A DNA stretch of 6,505 nt from an uncultured Lachnospiraceae bacterium (GTDB lineage Bacteria > Bacillota > Clostridia > Lachnospirales > Lachnospiraceae): NCBI GenBank assembly GCA_902797705.1, contig CADBTX010000314.1:1-6505 (forward strand), in the 5' to 3' direction. This document shows, piece by piece, positions 5,349-6,505 of the stretch. Positions within the stretch are counted from its first letter, which is position 1. The number at the start of each line of letters is the position of its first letter. The notes beneath the pieces were generated by a model, which saw only the letters and a program-made list of their open reading frames with translations, had not been told where the DNA came from and did no database searches. Position numbers and translations under genes: made by a program.

Positions 5349-6505
5349 TATATAACTCACCAGTGTTTGCTGGCTGATCTTTCCAGTTACCTGCAGCGCT
5401 GCGGAATATGAGAGCGATGCTTCGCTAAGGTCCACTGTAAGCACGGAGAGATCGATATTTTCATTGTTTGAGGTCTGGGTCTGGACGGTGGTCTTGTCCT
5501 GGGTGCGTCTGTTCTTTATAAGCTCCAGGCGCTTTACGGAGGTTCCCATCTCTGTAGCCGCTGCATTGACGAAATCGAAATACTTCCCCGCCCTTGTCAT
5601 GCCGCTGCTGAAGGCCTCATTGACTCTGTTCTGGGCGTATTCCAGCTCTTTCGTGGCAGCCGCAAGAAGATCGCTTATCGTCTTTTGCTGATCCTTATTA
5701 TACTTCTCCGTGTCAGACTGCATTTCCATAAGCCTGTCCACTTTGCTCTGGATCCCGTCTAAAAGGTTCAGGTAATCATGTATCTCGTCCAGGTCACGTC
5801 TCGCATCCAATGTAAATACATCACAGGCATTGGCATTTACCTTAATATTCTGACTGTCACCCATATGGTAATACATGGACTGCTGATGGTCGGTGTATTT
5901 TATGGAAGGTGTAACCCCGACATCTTCACAGTTAAAATAATATTCCGGCTTTACATCACCAACGTTCCAGCTGGACTTGTTGTATCTTATATCAATCCCG
6001 GTATCTCCCATCTTGTTGATAAGCTCATTCTTGGTCTGTTCACCAAAAATGAGGGTTCCCTTATCCTTGTTAAAGTAGATCTTATTATCTTCCGGAGGCA
6101 ACGGAATCTGATATTCATTATTGACGAAAACGAAATCCAGTCCGGATAATGAGTGACTGATCCCCGGATCCAATTCCTTATACGAAAGCCTGAGTCTGTA
6201 TACCTGATTATTCTGGATCATGGTTTCATTTATGGCATCACTGAGGGACGATATCTCTCCGTCGGTCACTCCTGTGGAAGAACCGGCTCCGGTGCCGGTG
6301 CGCACGGTAAAAGAATAGTCTTCTATGTCATCCTTTGTAAAAGTCTCCTCTATTCTGATATATTTGAATTTTCCGTCGGCAGCCTCGGCCTGACGTTCCT
6401 CAAAATCCTGTGCCGTAAAGGTCAGGCTGTCCTGGGTACGATAGCCGGTGAAAAGATGCCTGTCCTCACTTGAGGCATTTCCGATGGAATAGTATTCATC
6501 CACCA
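5346..6505 (-). CDS. flgL: Flagellar hook-filament junction protein FlgL (HAP3), N-terminus outside window
   Basis: FlgL is exported and joins the hook (via FlgK) to the filament. The frame is open through the right edge and ends at TAA 5348-5346, giving about 386 visible residues. The GTG at 6503 is not a real start. Visible residues 14-23 read DRHLFTGYRT, matching the FlgL/flagellin segment usually written as RYIFSGYKT, so roughly 130-150 residues are missing. The C-terminal part is a long helical region (about 235-345, with DIHDYL-like and LLAAATKELEYAQNRV stretches). It ends in VDLSEASLSYSAALQVTGKI (358-377) and SQQTLVSYI, the standard D0 end of FlgL. The middle (about 55-230) is beta-rich and acidic. 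The whole protein would exceed 500 residues, against about 300 in B. subtilis and E. coli, which implies an enlarged exposed domain. No cysteine-rich or enzymatic motif was seen. Confidence 0.92.
   Translation of the reverse strand, partial: VDEYYSIGNASSEDRHLFTGYRTQDSLTFTAQDFEERQAEAADGKFKYIRIEETFTKDDIEDYSFTVRTGTGAGSSTGVTDGEISSLSDAINETMIQNNQVYRLRLSYKELDPGISHSLSGLDFVFVNNEYQIPLPPEDNKIYFNKDKGTLIFGEQTKNELINKMGDTGIDIRYNKSSWNVGDVKPEYYFNCEDVGVTPSIKYTDHQQSMYYHMGDSQNIKVNANACDVFTLDARRDLDEIHDYLNLLDGIQSKVDRLMEMQSDTEKYNKDQQKTISDLLAAATKELEYAQNRVNEAFSSGMTRAGKYFDFVNAAATEMGTSVKRLELIKNRRTQDKTTVQTQTSNNENIDLSVLTVDLSEASLSYSAALQVTGKISQQTLVSYI

Noticed and set aside
5778..6149. Plus-strand open frame of 123 codons opposite flgL, and the other plus-strand frames (for example 693-974, 1440-1709, 3304-3561)
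   Set aside because: All lie antisense to well-supported genes and lack family resemblance; they are shadows of the minus-strand coding frames.

Overview
The window is the late part of a bacterial flagellar gene cluster, followed by the 5' part of an unrelated surface-polysaccharide-type membrane gene. All genes lie on the minus strand, so the transcriptional order runs from high to low coordinates: flgL (its start lies beyond the right edge), fliW, csrA, flaG, fliD, fliS, a FlgN/FliT-like chaperone gene, a Rho-independent terminator, then an O-antigen-ligase-like gene that runs off the left edge. Strong AGGAGG Shine-Dalgarno sites, the fliW-csrA pair, the FliD/FliS/FlaG sequences and the moderate base composition point to a motile Firmicute. 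The style of the FliD and ligase proteins suggests a clostridial, probably Lachnospiraceae-like, organism. The family assignment is inference.

Region by region. 5346-6505 is the C-terminal part of a large FlgL (hook-filament junction protein HAP3). 5168-5345 is a structured intergenic region. It holds two identical 29-bp direct repeats, each an imperfect hairpin, around a third hairpin, and then an extended -10 promoter for fliW. fliW and csrA are separated by one base and form the known protein-antagonist/RNA-binding-protein pair. A 92-bp AT-rich gap after csrA carries a good sigma-28 (SigD) type promoter that reads into flaG-fliD-fliS-chaperone, the filament cap and secretion-chaperone operon. 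A clear terminator at 1321-1351 closes it. A new leader with two small hairpins then precedes the membrane gene.

How the parts fit. In Bacillus subtilis, FliW held by flagellin releases CsrA to repress flagellin (hag) translation, and hag sits directly between csrA and flaG. Here no flagellin gene lies in that place. The flaG mRNA leader occupies it, with a SigD-type promoter and GGA motifs that include one over the ribosome binding site. The fliD-fliS gap carries five GGA motifs, one in a close match to the CsrA consensus. I infer, without proof, that the CsrA-FliW switch in this organism may act on cap/chaperone mRNAs as well as on a flagellin gene elsewhere. I found no clearly unknown defence, mobile or RNA system. 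The most unusual elements are the 29-bp structured repeat and the possible CsrA regulon extension.
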